From Axinella damicornis (lineage: Eukaryota; Porifera; Demospongiae; Axinellida; Axinellidae): 64,000 nucleotides of DNA. The position numbers were made by a program, and so were the translations under genes. This document shows positions 44,301 to 56,600 of the stretch, in pieces. The first letter of the stretch is position 1; every line of letters begins with the position of its first letter. The stretch covers positions 2,125,452 to 2,189,451 of the forward strand of contig OZ007513.1 in the NCBI GenBank assembly GCA_963931865.1, given 5' to 3'. The notes beneath the pieces are model-generated. The model saw nothing but the letters and a program-made list of their open reading frames with translations. It had not been told where the DNA came from and searched no databases.

Positions 44301-47300
44301 TGGATTGGATGCTATCGAAGTGGAAGCAATCAGCTGGCCTAAATCATTGACAAATTGATGAATAGCACCAGCTTTCAATATCTTTACGGCTAACTCATAA
44401 TGGTGGTGTTTCAATGCCTGCAATACAATGTCAGAACTCTCAGAACCAGACTGTTCTGCAAGGTACAAAGCCAATTCTTCACTGATATCAGTGCTCTTCC
44501 AGTTCAGGCTTTTCTTTACTTTACACGGATCAGGTTTAGCACCACTGGATACAAAGTGAGCAGCGAACTGCGGCTTTTTGGCGTCTAGAGCTTTCTCACA
44601 AAGGGAATCGATGTCTACCTGCTGTAGTCTGGGACTACAAGCTGAAGTGATGCACTCAAGAACCTCCAAGCTGCTTTCAGGAAGAATGCCAATTGCTTTC
44701 TCGATATCGATGGAAGAAAGGGTTGCCCCTAGGCCTAAAATAGCCTCCATTGTTTCCACATCGATATCTTTTTTGTGAAACAGAAGTGACCAACTGACTT
44801 CTGAAAGATTTACTGGAAGCTGACGGGCAAAGCCACTACCTTGAACTTCAGCCATTGGGACAAGAAGGAACTTGACGTGCTCACACTTGGTTTCTGGTTT
44901 ACAGAAAAGTTTGAGAAGCAGTTCAACAAAATCTGTTTGCTGGATGTTAAGTTGCTTGAGTTTTAGCAGTCTTGTGCACTCTGAACAAAGGAAAGGTAAG
45001 CAATTGATATGTATGACAACATAACTAGTACACAAAGCATCATTCACACAAAGAGTCAAATGACCTGGTATGAAAGTGTGAATTGATACTACTAATAACA
45101 CATTGGTGTATATCGATGCTGGTAAATCATTACAATATTACGCTCGCTCAGCTACTTCCCCCTTGCCCGCTATGCACGAGTAGTAATCCGACACCAGGCA
45201 GCTCTCTGTGCTGAGCTGCTGTCCCTCAATTACGTCCACATCAGCTTGCTGCATGCTTCCTGATCATGTCCACTTCAGCTGCTGTCCAGCACCAGACATC
45301 TCTCCGTACATGCTGAGGTCTCACCTCCACTCTCCGATTTCGTCCACTTCAACTGCTGCTCCCTGATTTTGTCCACTTCAGCTGCTGCTCCCCAATTGCG
45401 CCATGTGTCCGCCTCACGCCGATCTCATCCAGTTCAGCAGCTGCTCCCAGATTACGTCCACCTCAGCCATGCAGCTGTTGCTCCCTAATAGCACCCGCTT
45501 TAGCACAGCCCCAGCCGTTCTGGAAGGTTCCAACCCCTGCCCAACGTTCTCAAACATGCTCCGCTGAGTTCTATTGAAGTACAAAGGTCACTGTCACTAG
45601 TCTAGTCCTGCCCAGACTCCGCCCACTTCTGTCACGCACACACACACATTAAAATCTTAATGCATTGATGATGTATAAGGTACAGGGCCAGTATCAGCCT
45701 CCCTTCAAGGTGAAGACTACCATGGTAACACATGCACGGTAAGGATGCTTTTATCGCTCAGTTCTCCCTCTGAAACGTCAGAAACATCAGGTTGTGATCC
45801 GCCCAACTAGCCTTGTGCAGTGATAATCCTCAGACATAGCTTCGTTCCCAGGCCGTTCCCACCGCCAGTATGTCTTCGCTTCCAGTATAAAATACAACGA
45901 GCCGTCCCCGGCATTGTGAACAATGAACGGTATAGGACCTGTAGAATCCCCCCCCCCCCCCCCCCAAACCACCACTGACCCAGTGTCTGTCACTTAACCA
46001 GTTCATGCACAAGTAAACTTACTGCAGTCCACAGCCAACGTAATGGCTTGGCAAAGCAGGTCAACATCTTTCGGTTTACTACGATGGTAACATTCAATGT
46101 AACTTCGAACTGCACGCTGAAAGGCAGTTGCCGCATGTCTTGACTGCCCTCGTCTGCGTAGAAAAGTGCCTTGCATTTTGCAAGCTTCAGCCTGTCTGAA
46201 ATATCCCTACACATACAGAAGGATAATTATAATATTGTGGCAATGGTGTGGACTGCTAGCAGGTATAAATGCAAATGAATGTTAGCAATATTCACAATCG
46301 ATGATGATTAAGATGGTGTCGCTCCTGGCAGGGGACTTGAAAACCCCACAAACATTCAGACGACACTGTCGTGATCGCTGTCATGTTTTCATATGATAAT
46401 TGAACAGAAGCTCACCTTGATGGTAAGGTCGTGAACACTTTTGGTCGTCCCATTGGTTGCAGTGTTCTTGCTAGGCCTCTACCGAAGGGCACTGTGCCTT
46501 TTGGGCTTCTAATGCGCCCTTTGTTGTCTGGTCTAAAAGCACAATGTGCCCTCTGCCAGCCTCTGCATGTTGATTACTGTCATTGGCAATATGTGGTTTA
46601 CTAGGCTAACATGGGAAACAGGCTAGCTATAAGTGCAAGCTGGTGGATGCATACGTGCAATCATGAGTCTGTATCCACAAGGTGAAAGTAAGCTGGTCCT
46701 ACCAGTGCACTAGCCTACCAGGAGTGTGGTTGCCACTTGAAGGAACTGAATAGCTATCATAAGTATGTGCTTAATGGTGAGCATCGATAAACCTGTGAAA
46801 GTAGAATTTACCATTGGTACCGGTACCTTGGCAAACTCAGGATCGAGCGCTATGCACTGTTCAGCATGGCCGCTAGCTGCCTCAAAGTCATTGAGCTTCA
46901 GGAGCACGGCAGCTGCATTGCTGTGTAACTTTACTGCATTCTCCTCAAACCCATGGGCTTCACAGATTTGCAGAGCAGTTTCATAGATCCTGATAGCACT
47001 GGAATATCTCCCTTCCCTGAACTGAGCATTACCTTGCTCTTGAAGGTTACGCATCAGTTGGATTGCTTCCTGTAAAATGAGATTGTACACCTGTTACTAT
47101 GGCTACCACTTACTGAATAGAAGCACGTTCCTACGACACTCACATCACAAAATGTGATCTCTTGAACCCAGAATCTGCAAGGCTAGCATGTGTTCAAAGC
47201 AATTGTTGGATGCTACATGTACTGTACTTTTAGCAAAACTTGCAAATTTTGAAGTGAAACTGTGAAATCCGCAAATCTGTTTAATAACCGGAAGTCGTCT

Positions 47301-49500
47301 GCTTCCAAATCACGCAGCTGCTCTACAGTCGATTTCCGTTGCATTTTTGCCCATTTCACGATGGCAGAAGGGACTACAAACTGCGAGCCAGGTTGACGTT
47401 CGGCCTATGACGAAGACCGATGGCGTGGTGTAAGCTCTGAGTTGCCGCAAAAACTACCGCTTCTGGCTAGCAGGCTACCATGAAATGTTATTCATAGCTA
47501 GCTAATATTTTAGCTAGGCGGGGAAACCATATAGGCACCTAGGCCACATCAAAGTAAACGCTTTTCGCTTGTCGCTCAACGCTCTGCGCTCAGTTGTTGC
47601 AAGTTTTAGTAAAAGTACAGTAGGTAATGCCATCCATCGGCATGAATTACTATTACATGGTACCAGCAGGTACCTTTTAGCTAAAATCAACTCTTTATAA
47701 ACCACAAGAAACTGCTTAATCCATTAACTAAAGTAATAAAAAACATTAAAAATGTAGCAAGATGTATAGGGATACCAGAACGGCAAAAGTAAGGAAACAA
47801 GAGGGATGATCGAACATAACAGTGAAGTATACTATCACCCCTACAGAGAACTTCTTCCATAATACATGTACAATGAAAAAAGATATGTAGGGGTGATTGT
47901 ATACTTCACTGTTATGTTCGATCATCCCTCTTGTTTGCCTTACTTTTTGCCATTCTGGTATCCCTACATCCTGCTACATTTTTAATGTTTTTTATTACTT
48001 ATTTATGTAATTTTTGGGGGCAGCAGGCGCATGTTTGAGCTGAAGTTTGCTGCAGAAGTCAGTGACCTCACAGGCACCTGAGCAGTAGGTGTCCTTGCCT
48101 TGGTATACGGACAATATTACTCAGGTATTACACTTCCAGCATTGGCTGAAGAATCAGGCCCGGGCATCTCAAGTCAACTGTTCCCTAGATGGATGACAAA
48201 GCGGCCACTGAGTTCTCCCTGTCTGAAGACCATAGCATAGGCAGTTTATAGTAGGGAGGGACATTCATATGGGTGTTGAGAGTTAAGATAGGCATTCACC
48301 CTGCTCACAGAATACAGTATAGGTAGCAATATAAGCTTAGCTAAATCATGCGTACAGGGACTAACCTCAGTCTTATAAAGAGTGCCTCGTTTGACAACAC
48401 ATCAGTCAACACATCTTCCCAACTGTTTCTAATTCAGCGATCTTGAGTAATAATTACGTATCGCTGCTAAGTGATCGTTTAAGTGCGCATGCGTACAAAT
48501 GTGAAAATGGCGTGACAAACAAAGCCATAGTTATTGAGTGGGCAGCTGCAGCCGCCTGGTGAAGACTTGGAGGTAGCGAAAAAGCGATGGGACGTTGCAC
48601 TGCTCGGTTGAAAATGCTGCTGTTTCGTGCGAAAACCATCATGACAGATTGAGGCAACGTTGAGCTAAGTTGTCTGAAGAAAGAAGAAGAAGAAGAAGAA
48701 AGAAAGAAAGAAAGAAAGAAGAAAGAAAAACAATTTGCCGGTTTTGCGAGTGCCTGGTGTGGTACTTTCGCGACGGTTTTTCGTGATGCGAGGAGTCTTG
48801 TTGGTCATTAAAACACTCGAAGATGAACGGCATGTGGTTATAAAGGCTTATAAGTGTACCGTTTCTGAGATTAGGAGAGATTTTTTTGTATTGGCATGTA
48901 TTGCGTGTACGTCGTATCCCTACATACAGAGTCTACCGACTCTGTGATTCTGTTAGGTATCTCGTAGACTAACAGTCCCTTAAACATATATACCACGATC
49001 CCAGGCTCCAAACTTTACACCAGTGCCCTTGAAGCCATGCTGTGCATATCAGTTACTCTAACCACACCCATAAATGATCTGTCGCTAGCGATCACTCTCG
49101 GCATCGCTAGAGGACTGTTCCCCAAACCCATTCATGCAAAGGAGAACAAACTAGCTCGCTAGAGCGAAGTTGTTTCTCCCTTGATGTCAAGGTTTCAGCT
49201 TTCAGGTAAAACTTCTAAATTTGAACCTGGCCTGCTGTGCTGCTTCGGTAGCTCAGTTGGTAGAGCATCGGCCCCAGAAGCTGATGGTTGTGGGTTCAAA
49301 TCCCATCCGAGGCAGAAATGTCTTTTTTCTGACCGGCTGGAATAACCTTCCATTATCTGCAAGAGGCCAGGCTTTCATTATACACTTACATTTGGGTCAC
49401 TGGGCATACGTAGCTGTCGGTGCTGAAGTGGAGGAAACATAGGGTGCCATGGTGGGCCCGGTCCGCCAAGACCAAATCCATGAAATCCACCCTGAGCCAT
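35324..49500 (-). CDS. TRANK1: TRANK1-like TPR/ankyrin/UvrD-type helicase protein
   Basis: Seven coding exons on the minus strand: 49500-49390, 47069-46827, 46206-46023, 44980-44072, 43576-40422, 39993-39370 and 39295-35324. They join in phase across GT-AG borders into 3065 codons, close to vertebrate TRANK1 (about 2900). Residues 38-180 carry TPRs (EQGNAQFREGRYSSAIRIYE, DPEFAKGYFRQAEACK). Residues ~290-560 are ankyrin-like (NKRGQTPFHVAM). From ~960 a superfamily 1A helicase core has all key motifs: Walker A GRSGTGKTT (~971), DEVQD (~1342), GDTAQS, INFRSHSG (~1418), AKGLEFDDV (~1520) and TAITRAK (~1586). The long C-terminal part is helical. It has a PPGST(P/H)MQS repeat (~2620-2700), an acidic segment, a CRFCG motif with downstream HVESDHH (~2846, zinc-finger-like) and a basic tail. 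The family is poorly understood; it is probably a nucleic-acid-dependent ATPase. Introns host several miniature elements and a tRNA-like gene. Confidence 0.93.
36433..36660 (-). repeat. Coding minisatellite (PPGST-M-QS repeats) in TRANK1 last exon
   Basis: About nine units of roughly 24 bp (one 27 bp) encode QSPPGSTP/H M. Five residues change freely while the frame is kept. The duplication breakpoint of copy A lies at the downstream edge of this repeat. Confidence 0.9.
40104..40400. mobile_element. TIR element in TRANK1 intron
   Basis: The ends AATTGATGCTGAGATTC and their complement GAATCTCAGCATCAATT define a 297-bp inverted-repeat element. It has internal short repeats (CAGAAGGCT, TTTCCGAAGA). 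No coding capacity; no clear target duplication. Confidence 0.75.
43846..44058. mobile_element. CAGGAG-family miniature element in TRANK1 intron
   Basis: 213 bp with CAGGAGTGCATGAGCC at the left and GGCGGCTCATGCGCTCCTG at the right. TCACAATAC immediately follows the right end and also occurs at 43833-43841, 4 bp before the left end, probably an imperfect target duplication. Its interior resembles 7790-7960 and 8510-8640. Confidence 0.82.
45120..45660. repeat. Degenerate GTCCACTTCAGCTGCTGCTCC repeats, TRANK1 intron
   Basis: Variants of GTCCACTTCAGCTGCTGC recur about six to eight times with irregular spacing (roughly 30-65 bp) between 45220 and 45500. This is an old, decayed minisatellite. Confidence 0.6.
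45948..45965. repeat. Poly(C) tract
   Basis: Eighteen C in the TRANK1 intron, beside a partial TAGCCTCGTTCCCAGG-family copy starting near 45837. Confidence 0.9.
47731..48000. mobile_element. 270-bp fold-back element in TRANK1 intron 1
   Basis: Arms of ~112 bp (47731-47842 and about 47887-48000) are near-perfect reverse complements, ending AAGTAATAAAAAACATTAAA / TTTAATGTTTTTTATTACTT, with a ~45-bp loop. The high arm identity suggests a recent origin. No clear target duplication. Confidence 0.88.
48677..48732. repeat. (GAA)n/(GAAA)n microsatellite
   Basis: Purine-only run of GAA and GAAA units in TRANK1 intron 1. Confidence 0.95.
49242..49314 (+). tRNA. tRNA-like gene, anticodon-position CAG (atypical)
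   Basis: A full cloverleaf can be drawn in 73 nt: acceptor GCTTCGG/CCGAGGC, D arm GCTC...GAGC, anticodon stem TCGGC/GCTGA, T arm GTGGG-TTCAAAT-CCCAT, then A73. Pol III A box (TAGCTCAGTTGG) and B box (GGTTCAAATCC) are canonical, and a T6 terminator follows at 49323-49328. The loop CCCAGAA would give anticodon CAG (Leu). However, position 33 is C instead of the near-universal U, and leucine tRNAs normally have a long variable arm, absent here. It is perhaps a tRNA pseudogene or a tRNA-derived SINE head. It lies in TRANK1 intron 1, on the opposite strand. Confidence 0.7.
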
Positions 49501-50226
49501 GGCCTTGGCTACATGCAGCTCACCTGCAGGAGAACTGTGAAAAGAGACTTATTGTATTGTGATGTTGTTGAAACTTCATGTTAACTTACCAACTTCTCTG
49601 CGATGAATAACTAGACAGCTGCCAATTTGCAACTTAGTTGGTTCGTTGCCGACCTGCACCGACTTCCATCGGAGACACAGCCACGTTCGGGGTCGAGTTC
49701 GTACAGCTGGCTTGGGATTCAAATACGACTAGACTGTAATGCCAGCGCCTAGCGCATGTAGCTGTACTGTGAGTCTGTGTACTACTTCGAAATTTCACCT
49801 GCTGGAAGCTATTTATAGCATTACGTAATTTATTATTAATTTAATGCGGCGCGCGCTTGTGCGGGTAAATAGCTGGATAATTATTGGATTCGAATGCAGT
49901 ACTGTACATGCAGGATACAATCACACAAACTCAAATCACATAAAAATTAATGCCACTACTCTTGACATAGCTTTTGCAGTGACAGCTGATTCTCTGCAGG
50001 AGAATGAGATAGAGAGATGGTTCACAATTGCAGTACTCCACTGTAGGGGTGTGGGAATGGGTTGGGTTGGGTTGGGTAGAGGGTAGCCTTGTTCAAGCAT
50101 GGCCTCGTTCCCAGACTCGCTGCAGCCTGGGAACGAGGTCAGAGGAGGGTTAAGTGAGATCACAAAAACTTGCTTGTTCCCAAGTAGTGTACGACAGATG
50201 TATTATATGATGGGCTTGGGCTAGCC
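49501..50226. promoter_or_regulatory. TRANK1 upstream region
   Basis: Presumed promoter and 5' UTR of the TRANK1-like gene. A possible 5' UTR intron exists on the minus strand (donor GTAAGTTAAC near 49590, acceptor CTCCTGCAG just upstream of the ATG). A small GGCCTCGTTCCCAGAC palindrome lies at about 50102-50143. Confidence 0.4.
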
Positions 50227-50628
50227 TAGCCCCATACCCAGTCCCACGCCCAGCTTTTCGTTGCATGCAGTATGGTAAAGCGGGGAGGGCCTGGTACATT
50301 TCCTCACGTGAGCATGATGTAATCGACAAATGGCAAAATTTTAAGAACAAAGACGCTATGTTTTGCGTGTTATTCAACCATCTACATGTTAAACGCTCGG
50401 TGAGTATGGCAGTCGCCCCCCACTAGCTAGATACGTGTGGTATGTTACCTGGTACCTTCGCTCTTCTTGCTGCTCTGAGACCCACGTACGCCCACATTCA
50501 TTTAGGTCTTTCTACCGTCTTTCTACCCTTGACGTCACCCACGTGAGGAAATGTACCAGGCCCTCCCCGCTTTACCATACTGCACTGCAAGCGACGAAAA
50601 GCTGGGCGTGGGACTGGGAACGAGGCTA
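50227..50628. mobile_element. 402-bp TIR element with exact 9-bp TSD
   Basis: The longest clear member of the TAGCCTCG family. Terminal arms of roughly 90 bp pair (TAGCCCCATACCCAGTCCCA with TGGGACTGGGAACGAGGCTA; GCCCAGCTTTTCGTTGCATG; CTCACGTG). The target duplication GGGCTAGCC is at 50218-50226 and 50629-50637. The interior (about 50330-50520) is also found in the 62208-62580 element. Non-coding. Confidence 0.92.
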
Positions 50629-50681
50629 GGGCTAGCCTACATTCTGTTTGGGTGTACATACAGTAGCCTCAGCAGTAGTCA

Positions 50682-53600
50682 CTAAACAATTATGTCCCTC
50701 TGTTGCTCTGAAAGAAAATGATGACTTCCTTTTACTGTGTGCAGTAGGCAGTCACGGGTCATTTTGTAATCTTCCATTAAGCTACAGTGTGTTTCATCAA
50801 CTGAAGTACTATGCAGAACTTCAGGTGGGCATAAGCAAATTATCACTCAGAAGTTTAACTTGAAACAGGTGTGCCAATAAGAGGTGTTCCATTCATCCAT
50901 TGCTATCCAACCTGTCCTACGGCATACTGCAGGATTAGGTTATGGTACACTTACTAAGTGCCTGACTGATAAGGTGAGGATTGTTCTTTTCTTCTTTCTT
51001 GAATTTATTCTGCGGAAAAAGGAATAAAAAAATCTGTACAAGGAGCTTCACTTGGTTCGCTTGCCTCAACTACTGCTCCCTCATGCATTCACAAGTCAAT
51101 TTCCCGAATTTAAGATATCTGAAGGATAGAGTTAATCCCATACACAATCCCTGTACCTGCATGACATTTAGCCCTATCCTCGGCCAGATTGATGCAGGGG
51201 CATATAGCATCATGATGCCAAACATTTAATGTTTCATCCTGAGTCCGATACCAAGGCAGCTCTCTGTGCAGGAGTCTGGCAAGCATTAGCACCGGGTTCA
51301 AACGTAGGGCCATCTTGTAACACCAGATCAAGGTCACACTAAGTGCATATACAGCTGCTGCATTGACATCACAACATCATGTGACTGAGTACTTCCGCAA
51401 GGCAAAACAACAAGGAGTTCAATGGCAGCTGAAAGGAAACTATTACTCCAGGTTGCGTAGCTGCTTGATCTAATCGGTATGGTAACTGTGCTACAGCGAT
51501 AGTTGACGCAGTAATAAGTTCCAAGCTGCTTGCATTTCCAAGATCAATTACTACTTTTTTTTGCCTTGCAGTCTTGTGAAGAAAACGGACCATAATGGAG
51601 GGCGTTTTGGTTGTTTACAGCTGGCGACATCAAACGCAGCTGCTCTACAATAAGTACAGAGTCACTGCACTACCAGCAAGCCTCCAGCCTCCATATACTG
51701 ACCACGTTAGCTAGTTCACCTTGAGCTCTTTCCGGGATCTCCTTGGCATCAGCAGGGTCATCATTGTGAAATCTGTCCCGACCTGGCTCAGGGCCTTGTA
51801 AAACTTGGAGGTCTCTGTAGTATGCAGAGGGGAAGACGACAATGAAGAGTGAAGCAATCAATACAGGCTCATTCCTAAGACCCTCGCCCAAAATGAGAAA
51901 GGAGGATCTGAAATATTAACTAGCGAGTATTCCCACAGAATATCTGCGGTTCTAGCATCACAATGTACAGAAAGAGATAAAAAAAAGTGAAGCTTCCCAG
52001 ACAGGGACTCGAACTTGTTGAACCATGACGTACTGGTGACAAGCAGATGTACATTGATAAGGTGCGTGTATCAACTATCAACTTCCAGCATAGTTTTAGC
52101 TACAACAACACTGCATAGCTGACATACATGTACATGTAGTACACTGCATACCTTCCCTAGTCCATTTGTTAACCCGGTAGCTCTTTCGGAAAGAGGCGGA
52201 GGTGGTGTGGCCGGAGGACTCAAACACCAGGTCACTACAAGAAATTAAGCATGGAGTCATCATCGACATCACCATAGCAACATAAAAATTGCTTAGCCAT
52301 GCCATTTCACAAGTGGTGTACAAGGCAACGATTTTGAGTCTTGCCCGAAGTACTGACCAGCATGAGCCTCATTAGCAGGACTCCACCCACTTAGCAGTTT
52401 GCACTATAGGAACGCTGGGAAGGCCTGAACCGTAATCTCACACGAGCTCAACATAATCATAAACCATTGAGTGCTTGGTATGCATGACAGTCACCCCCCA
52501 CTAGCTACATGTTCACTGTTCTTGCCCCAGGCTAGCCTCGTTCCCAGGCCCGCGCGCCGCTTTCGGTTTGCAAGCGACGAAAAGCTGGGCGGGGCCTGGG
52601 AACGAGGCTAGCCCCAGGCCATACACTCAATCCTCTGTCTGCATAACTCGTGTGACAGTCCCTCCCACCTTTCCGTATTCCGTACTGCAAGCAACAAAGA
52701 GCTGGATAAAGACTCGGGAATTGTCTACCAGTTCTTACCTGGCTTCCTCTGACAGGGACTTCCAGGTGGTCTCCACTACCATGCTGTGCACAAGACAAAA
52801 CGGTACACAGAAACTGCTCAACATACAAATGTACCTTACACAGTAATTCTACTGTACCTACTATAAACCGATACTCTAATATCGCCAATGTTGATTATCA
52901 GTACATCACTAATAGTGACCAATAATATTGGTGGTACCATGAGTGACTGCTACAGACGGGTTCTACTGTACCACATCGCAAGTTAGAGAAAGAGTCTCAT
53001 TTCCAGACACAGAACTGGTCAGGGAGTGAGACTTGGCTGCATGTATACCAATCAATGTACACTCGACAGTGGCAAGCTCTCTACACGTATACCTCTGTTC
53101 ATCCAAGACAATATTGCCATCCTTTCCAATCCTGAGCTGTGGGACAATCCTCCCTTCCTCCTCCTCCTCCTCCTCCTCCTTCTCTTCCTCCTCTCGCTCT
53201 CCGTTTTCTTGCTGTCGAGTAGGGCTCTTTGGTTGAGTCTGTGTGGATGCCCTGCAACAGAACAAAGAACAGACACACCCACATCTGACAGAGGGTCAGG
53301 CAATCGATAGAGAAGTTGTTAGCCTTCTATCCTCTGGCACCAGAGCACCCCTTTCTCCCTCCCACTTTCTATCCTCCCCTCCCTCTCCCCTCCCCCTTTC
53401 TCATATGCAAGACAGCTAACATCTGTATTCAATGTTCATGTGGTTTAACTAATACCTTCCTTCCTCTGACTGCCCTCTCCCCTTCACCTGCTGCTCACGG
53501 TCTCCCTCCTCCTTGGTCTGCTTTATCTCTTCCACTGTGGAGCTACAGGAAACACAACGGCAGGGGCCAGATCACTTCGGTCAGATTAGTACCAGCCTCA

Positions 53601-56600
53601 TTCCCAGACTATCCTCAGCGGTCTGGGAATGAGACTACATTGGGAGCAGAAAGACTCAGATCAAGTCTCTGATTCACACTTCCACAGTGTACCCGGTACT
53701 AGCCTCGTTCCCAGGCCCGAGATGGCCGTCTCAGGCCTGGGAACGAGGCTAACCCTGTACCGGACTAGGACTTGACAAGTGGACAGAAAGTACAAGCCCT
53801 TAATTCGCTAGTTTGCCTCCTTAGCTGAACACTGTCCATTGATGCAGTTGTCACGGTACATTACACTTCTGAGCATGCACAGTGCGTAGTATCACTGCAA
53901 GAACCACTGTGTGTGTTGAAGGAGGTGGTGTGTAGGGCTGGTTGACGGGAGGGGGGTTGGAGGCAGGGTCGGACAGCTCCGTCACTACATGTACACGTAT
54001 ATAGCGCGCATAGGGAGGGGTCCTGCTAGTTACATTGTACATGCTTGAAAAAACGAACCAGAAAACAAGTTTAGCTAAAAGCTTCTCCCAATCCCAGCTG
54101 TGGTGCACGTAGTCTGCCACAAAAGCTCGAGAGGAGTCTGAGAAGTAAATGGCATCAGCTAAGCAGCCAGGAAATATATTGTGTCACATGTACATCAGGT
54201 GGTGCGCATGTTTTCCAAATAAGGTTTGGTATGTCATGTATGTGAGTACCTCATTGGGTTGGCGGTGGGGTTGTAGTAGATGAGGTCCCGCATGGTCATC
54301 GTGGAGCGGTCGGGAGCTTCACGGACCTTCTTGATTGCCTTCCCAGAGTTAATGCGAGGCTTCTTGGGCTGTGAAGACGATAGGGAGGCGGTTGTAGGGT
54401 CATCATCGTCCACAGCACTCGTAGAGGGACGCTTACGCTGAGGGAAGAGAAAAGAATAAGTTATGTACACGTACCAAAGCAATGGAACACACACTGCTGG
54501 TGGTAGGTTGGTGAAACAGAGGCATTGAAGCTCAGCTGTGGCATTTCAAATGGCACATAAGTGTCTCTCTCCCCTCCAACTCTGAGCTTTGCGAGTATCA
54601 TGAAGCTCACGTAAGCACGCACCTCCTGCATGATAGCCTCCTGTGAGCACAGAGTTTGTTGCTTGATACGATAGACTACTGACAATCTTTACGGAGTTTA
54701 CTAATCATCAGACAGGAAGTGGAACTCCACAAATTGATACTACATGTATGTGGTGTAGCACCCACCTTAGTGCCACTCTTCCTCCTCCTCCTCTTTCTCC
54801 CTCCCTTTGGCACACCTTCCTGAGCCCGACTGGGAGCAGAGGAAGCCAGCTGTCCCCCAGGATCAGCTTCACCGCCTTCACCATCCGAGACACCATCCCC
54901 TGAATCAGTTCTCAGATGGCCACCTGTACTATTCTTGCTTGAAGCACGACTCTCGGAGAGAGCACTGGTTGATGGCTGACTCTGTGAATTTGTTGGCAAG
55001 ACTTCACCACCACGGTTTTCGTTATTGGAACAACTTTCTTGCATCACAGTATCAGGTCTGGGGTGGTCCGGAATCAGAGTGTCATCACCGACCTGAGAGA
55101 GGGGCGGTGGGGGGCAGAGGAGGTCCAGACTGGACCTCACGATGCCAGACAGGTCGGCATCGTTCGGTGCCATTTGTGCAGTGGTGTGTACACCTTGCAG
55201 CACTTCAATCAAGGTGTTGGATATGGCCTCGTCCGTGCACTCTTGACCACTGACCACTGACCGTGTGTCCTGACCGCTCGGACCATGTGCACTGTCACTC
55301 ACAACCGTCAAGTCAGTTGATGTGGCAGAGCAAGTTCTAGTTCTCAACACACTGCTGGTTGACCTCTGACCTGGATTCAAGCTGCTTGGAACAGTATTAA
55401 AATCACCAGCTACTTCATGATGGGGAGCACCGTCTGTTGGTCTTTCGGTGTCATCCATTTTGGTTCCATCTCTGTCTTCAGCAGAGCTGTGACCAGCAAG
55501 CGTGGTCACAGAGGTCTCCTCAGCTTCACTGCAAGAACCTCTGGCAGTCTCTCTTGCATCAGAACTCCGCTGGTTCAACTCCTCCACTCTCAATCCTTTC
55601 TCCTTCCGGCCAAGCCTCTTCGGTCTCCCAGAAGTGATTTTTGGAGCAACCTTCTTCCGAGCGCAGCGACTTGCTGGTATCGTCTGTACCCCTCTGTGTG
55701 CTCTAGACCTGCCATCTGACGTAAGCAGCGTGTCAACTTGCACATCAGTCTCTGTCACAGTGGACTCATCATCAGGACCGTCTTGCTTCTCAGTTCTGCT
55801 ACCCCCTACTGCCACCGTCTGTTCTGACCCACTCAAGTGACCTCCCCTACTCTCCTTTGACTTTTCAACTGCAAACGGCTCTCCTGTAGCATGGGAGGAG
55901 GAGAGGGCATAGTGCTCGGGCCTTTTACCTCAAGGTCAAAGGTTACAAAATGTAGCGGATTAGACACATCACAGATTGGTGTGTATTAACAGTGACGAGA
56001 CTAGAGGTGCCCTATACGAACACTTGGAACAAGCCAAGTACAAGTACCGTACCTGGCGGTTTTGACAAATGCCAATCATGTACACTAGTAACAAGTCTAA
56101 GGGTCAAAGAATGCTCCCTAATTTAATCCACAGTAACATATACATGTAGGGCAAGGCTTGTTACCGTGCTAATGAGACCTACATGCAAAGCACTGTACGA
56201 ACAGACATACATGGAAATATAACAATCTAGACTCGGACTGTGATGGCTACTGAACGTCATATTTCGATCCCACTCTGGCAGTCTCCATCAGGCACACACA
56301 TGCAGGAACCGGTACTGAGTCACACTCAAAGATGTGAAGTACTGTTGATGAGCGTACCAAGGTGGGAATATACTGGATTCGGAAAATCGGCTTCATGGGG
56401 TGCCTAAAGTCCGAAGTCCAAATCCAATTGGCCACTTTGATCTATTCAACATTGTTAGTCTACCAATATGTCACATGACTCTCAAGGAGTCTACATGTAC
56501 TTTACCTGTCTCCACCTCACTGACGCTCTCTCCTCCCGTGCTCTCGTCCCCCGACTGCCGCATGTCCCTTCGCTGCCCCCTCCCTGCCACCGCCCTCACC

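Noticed and set aside
49221..49442. Open frame with SVAQLVEHRPQKLMVVGSNP
   Set aside because: This is the conceptual translation of the tRNA-like sequence and its flank, a common false protein in animal gene sets.
54461..54685. Possible extra BDP1 exon between 54498 and 54660
   Set aside because: Flanking exons already join in phase 0 without it, and I found no matching acceptor-donor pair with coding-like content.
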